DNA from: Patella vulgata
Lineage: Eukaryota > Mollusca > Gastropoda > Patellidae
Assembly (NCBI RefSeq): GCF_932274485.2
Contig: NC_065881.2
Span: 63,932,702 to 63,996,701 of the forward strand
Reading direction: 5' to 3'
Length of the DNA: 64,000 nt
Of the stretch, positions 63,000 to 64,000 are shown piece by piece; position 1 is the stretch's first letter, and each line of letters begins with the position of its first letter. The notes below the pieces were generated by a model, which saw only the letters and a list, made by a program, of their open reading frames with translations, was not told the origin of the DNA and did not search any database. The position numbers and the translations under genes are program-made.

Positions 63000-64000
63000 G
63001 TCTAGAGAGTTGATTATGGGCTAATTTATATAACATTTGACGCAAGAAAACGCTTGGTAATAGGCAAATTAAGCGCCAGCATAATGCATCTTTAAAGAAA
63101 TTTTCCGCTTGTTGCTACCTTGAGATTATTAAGATAATTGTTGCAGTTCGTTTATATTGACGTATTTTCCGGCAGTTCATTCATTAACTCTATAAATATA
63201 AATTTATAGACATGTCTCTAATTTAAAAATCGAAGTAAATTTCAGGTTCCTCAAGGAATTAGATGGTAATGTCTGTAATTATAATTATCATCATATCTAT
63301 ATTTATATTATTCAAATACATATTATTTCACACTAAATAACTCAGATTTGCACGAAATACGAGTATGTTGAAGAACTTGCCATCAATTCTTGAATAATCA
63401 AATTCAAGATTTCTTAATGAATTGCGGAGTCCTATTTTATATAAATGACCCCGAAAACGCCCAAGTACCTAGCAAACACAAAGAAACTTCTGGACCAACA
63501 GTGGTGTTATTGGATAAGTAGAAAGGAAAGGAATTCCTTACTAGCATTAAATATCTGATAAACTTGTCCCCTAGTGTGTTAAAGTCGGTTGCGTTGCAAG
63601 TTGGTTTTATACCCTCGCGGCAGATCAAAAGACCATGCAATTTATGGGTATCTGTACCGGAATTTGTATTTGTTCGTGACAAGGGGTAGGATCGCCTGTG
63701 CGACCCCGTGTTTCTAAAGACCCATGAGCACAAACGAATTTACACAAGGTCAGTCTAGGACGTTCAGAAATTAGGAGGTTATAAAAGAGGGTGTTGAGCG
63801 AGGCAGACCAGAACTCACCCTGATATTCCTAGCAGCTATCATCTATGCTTTATTGAGAACGTGGAACATAGAAGCCTTGCAAGCAGTTTAATAAAGCCGT
63901 AGAAGCCATTTAACCTGTAATTTTATATTACGATCACTAAGAAAACACAACAAGAAAGTCCGATATTACTACAAAACTTTGATAATTTTTTAAACGCTTC
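63000..64000. other. Intergenic, no gene recognised
   Basis: The right end of an old family M-like MITE (to about 63100) is followed by AT-rich sequence. The 63437-63733 minus-strand open frame has no recognised domain. A TATA-like TTATAAAAG at 63779 and AATAAAG at 63889 are noted without assignment. Confidence 0.4.

Noticed and set aside
63770-63905. Possible LTR-like signals (TATA-like box followed by AATAAA)
   Set aside because: No matching terminal repeat, primer-binding site or pol sequence is visible, and the window ends soon after. Not enough to call an element.

Overview
Eukaryotic nuclear DNA, AT-rich and intron-rich. The proteins are animal, and the interspersed repeats (tRNA-derived SINEs whose 3' ends read GTTAAACCCC followed by short T/C or GA repeats, poly-C runs, terminally inverted elements with satellite cores) are of the kind seen in molluscs. 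A mollusc, perhaps a gastropod, is the best guess. Species was not determined.

Layout. 1-10,449: no gene found; a TTAA-flanked MITE, SINEs, and a 2.8 kb hAT transposon with a perfect 8-bp target duplication and other repeats nested in it. 10,450-11,184 (-): single-exon MPV17L2-like membrane protein. 11,185-15,051: repeats only. 15,052-43,937 (-): complete SNRNP200 (Brr2, the U5 snRNP helicase of the spliceosome), reconstructed here as 46 phase-consistent coding exons, about 2,140 residues. 44,914-49,099 (+): TTC1, five coding exons, 300 residues, divergent from SNRNP200 with about 1 kb between start codons; that gap holds YY1-like and ETS-like sites and looks like a shared housekeeping promoter. 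49,100-53,390: repeats, no gene recognised. 53,391-56,291 (-): an unrecognised 730-residue, five-exon gene with a short coiled coil and LPKIKS-type repeats. 56,292-64,000: no gene; a 1.16 kb foldback element, a satellite-core element carrying a young SINE, a perfect 24-bp-arm hairpin, and a mariner nested in a hAT-like MITE.

The most striking pattern lies in SNRNP200, whose 3' splice sites have been remodelled repeatedly. (i) The acceptor and first 34 bases of exon 30 are tandemly multiplied in steps of 45 or 51 bp, all multiples of three and open in frame. Any upstream acceptor would add 15-residue modules just before the Walker A motif of the second helicase cassette. (ii) A SINE inserted on the acceptor of exon 36 duplicated the splice site itself, so one copy lies on each side of the SINE. 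(iii) A second SINE did much the same at the distal end of the exon 30 array. (iv) The exon 40 acceptor is followed upstream by a minisatellite whose units resemble that acceptor. (v) A SINE and a MITE lie 23-25 bp upstream of the exon 12 and exon 23 acceptors. All gene-internal SINE-A copies are in sense, so their T/C-rich tails lie next to the acceptor as polypyrimidine tracts.

Coordinates were derived by hand from the sequence. Splice junctions are supported by GT/AG signals, a continuous reading frame and similarity to human proteins from memory; no alignment software or database was used.
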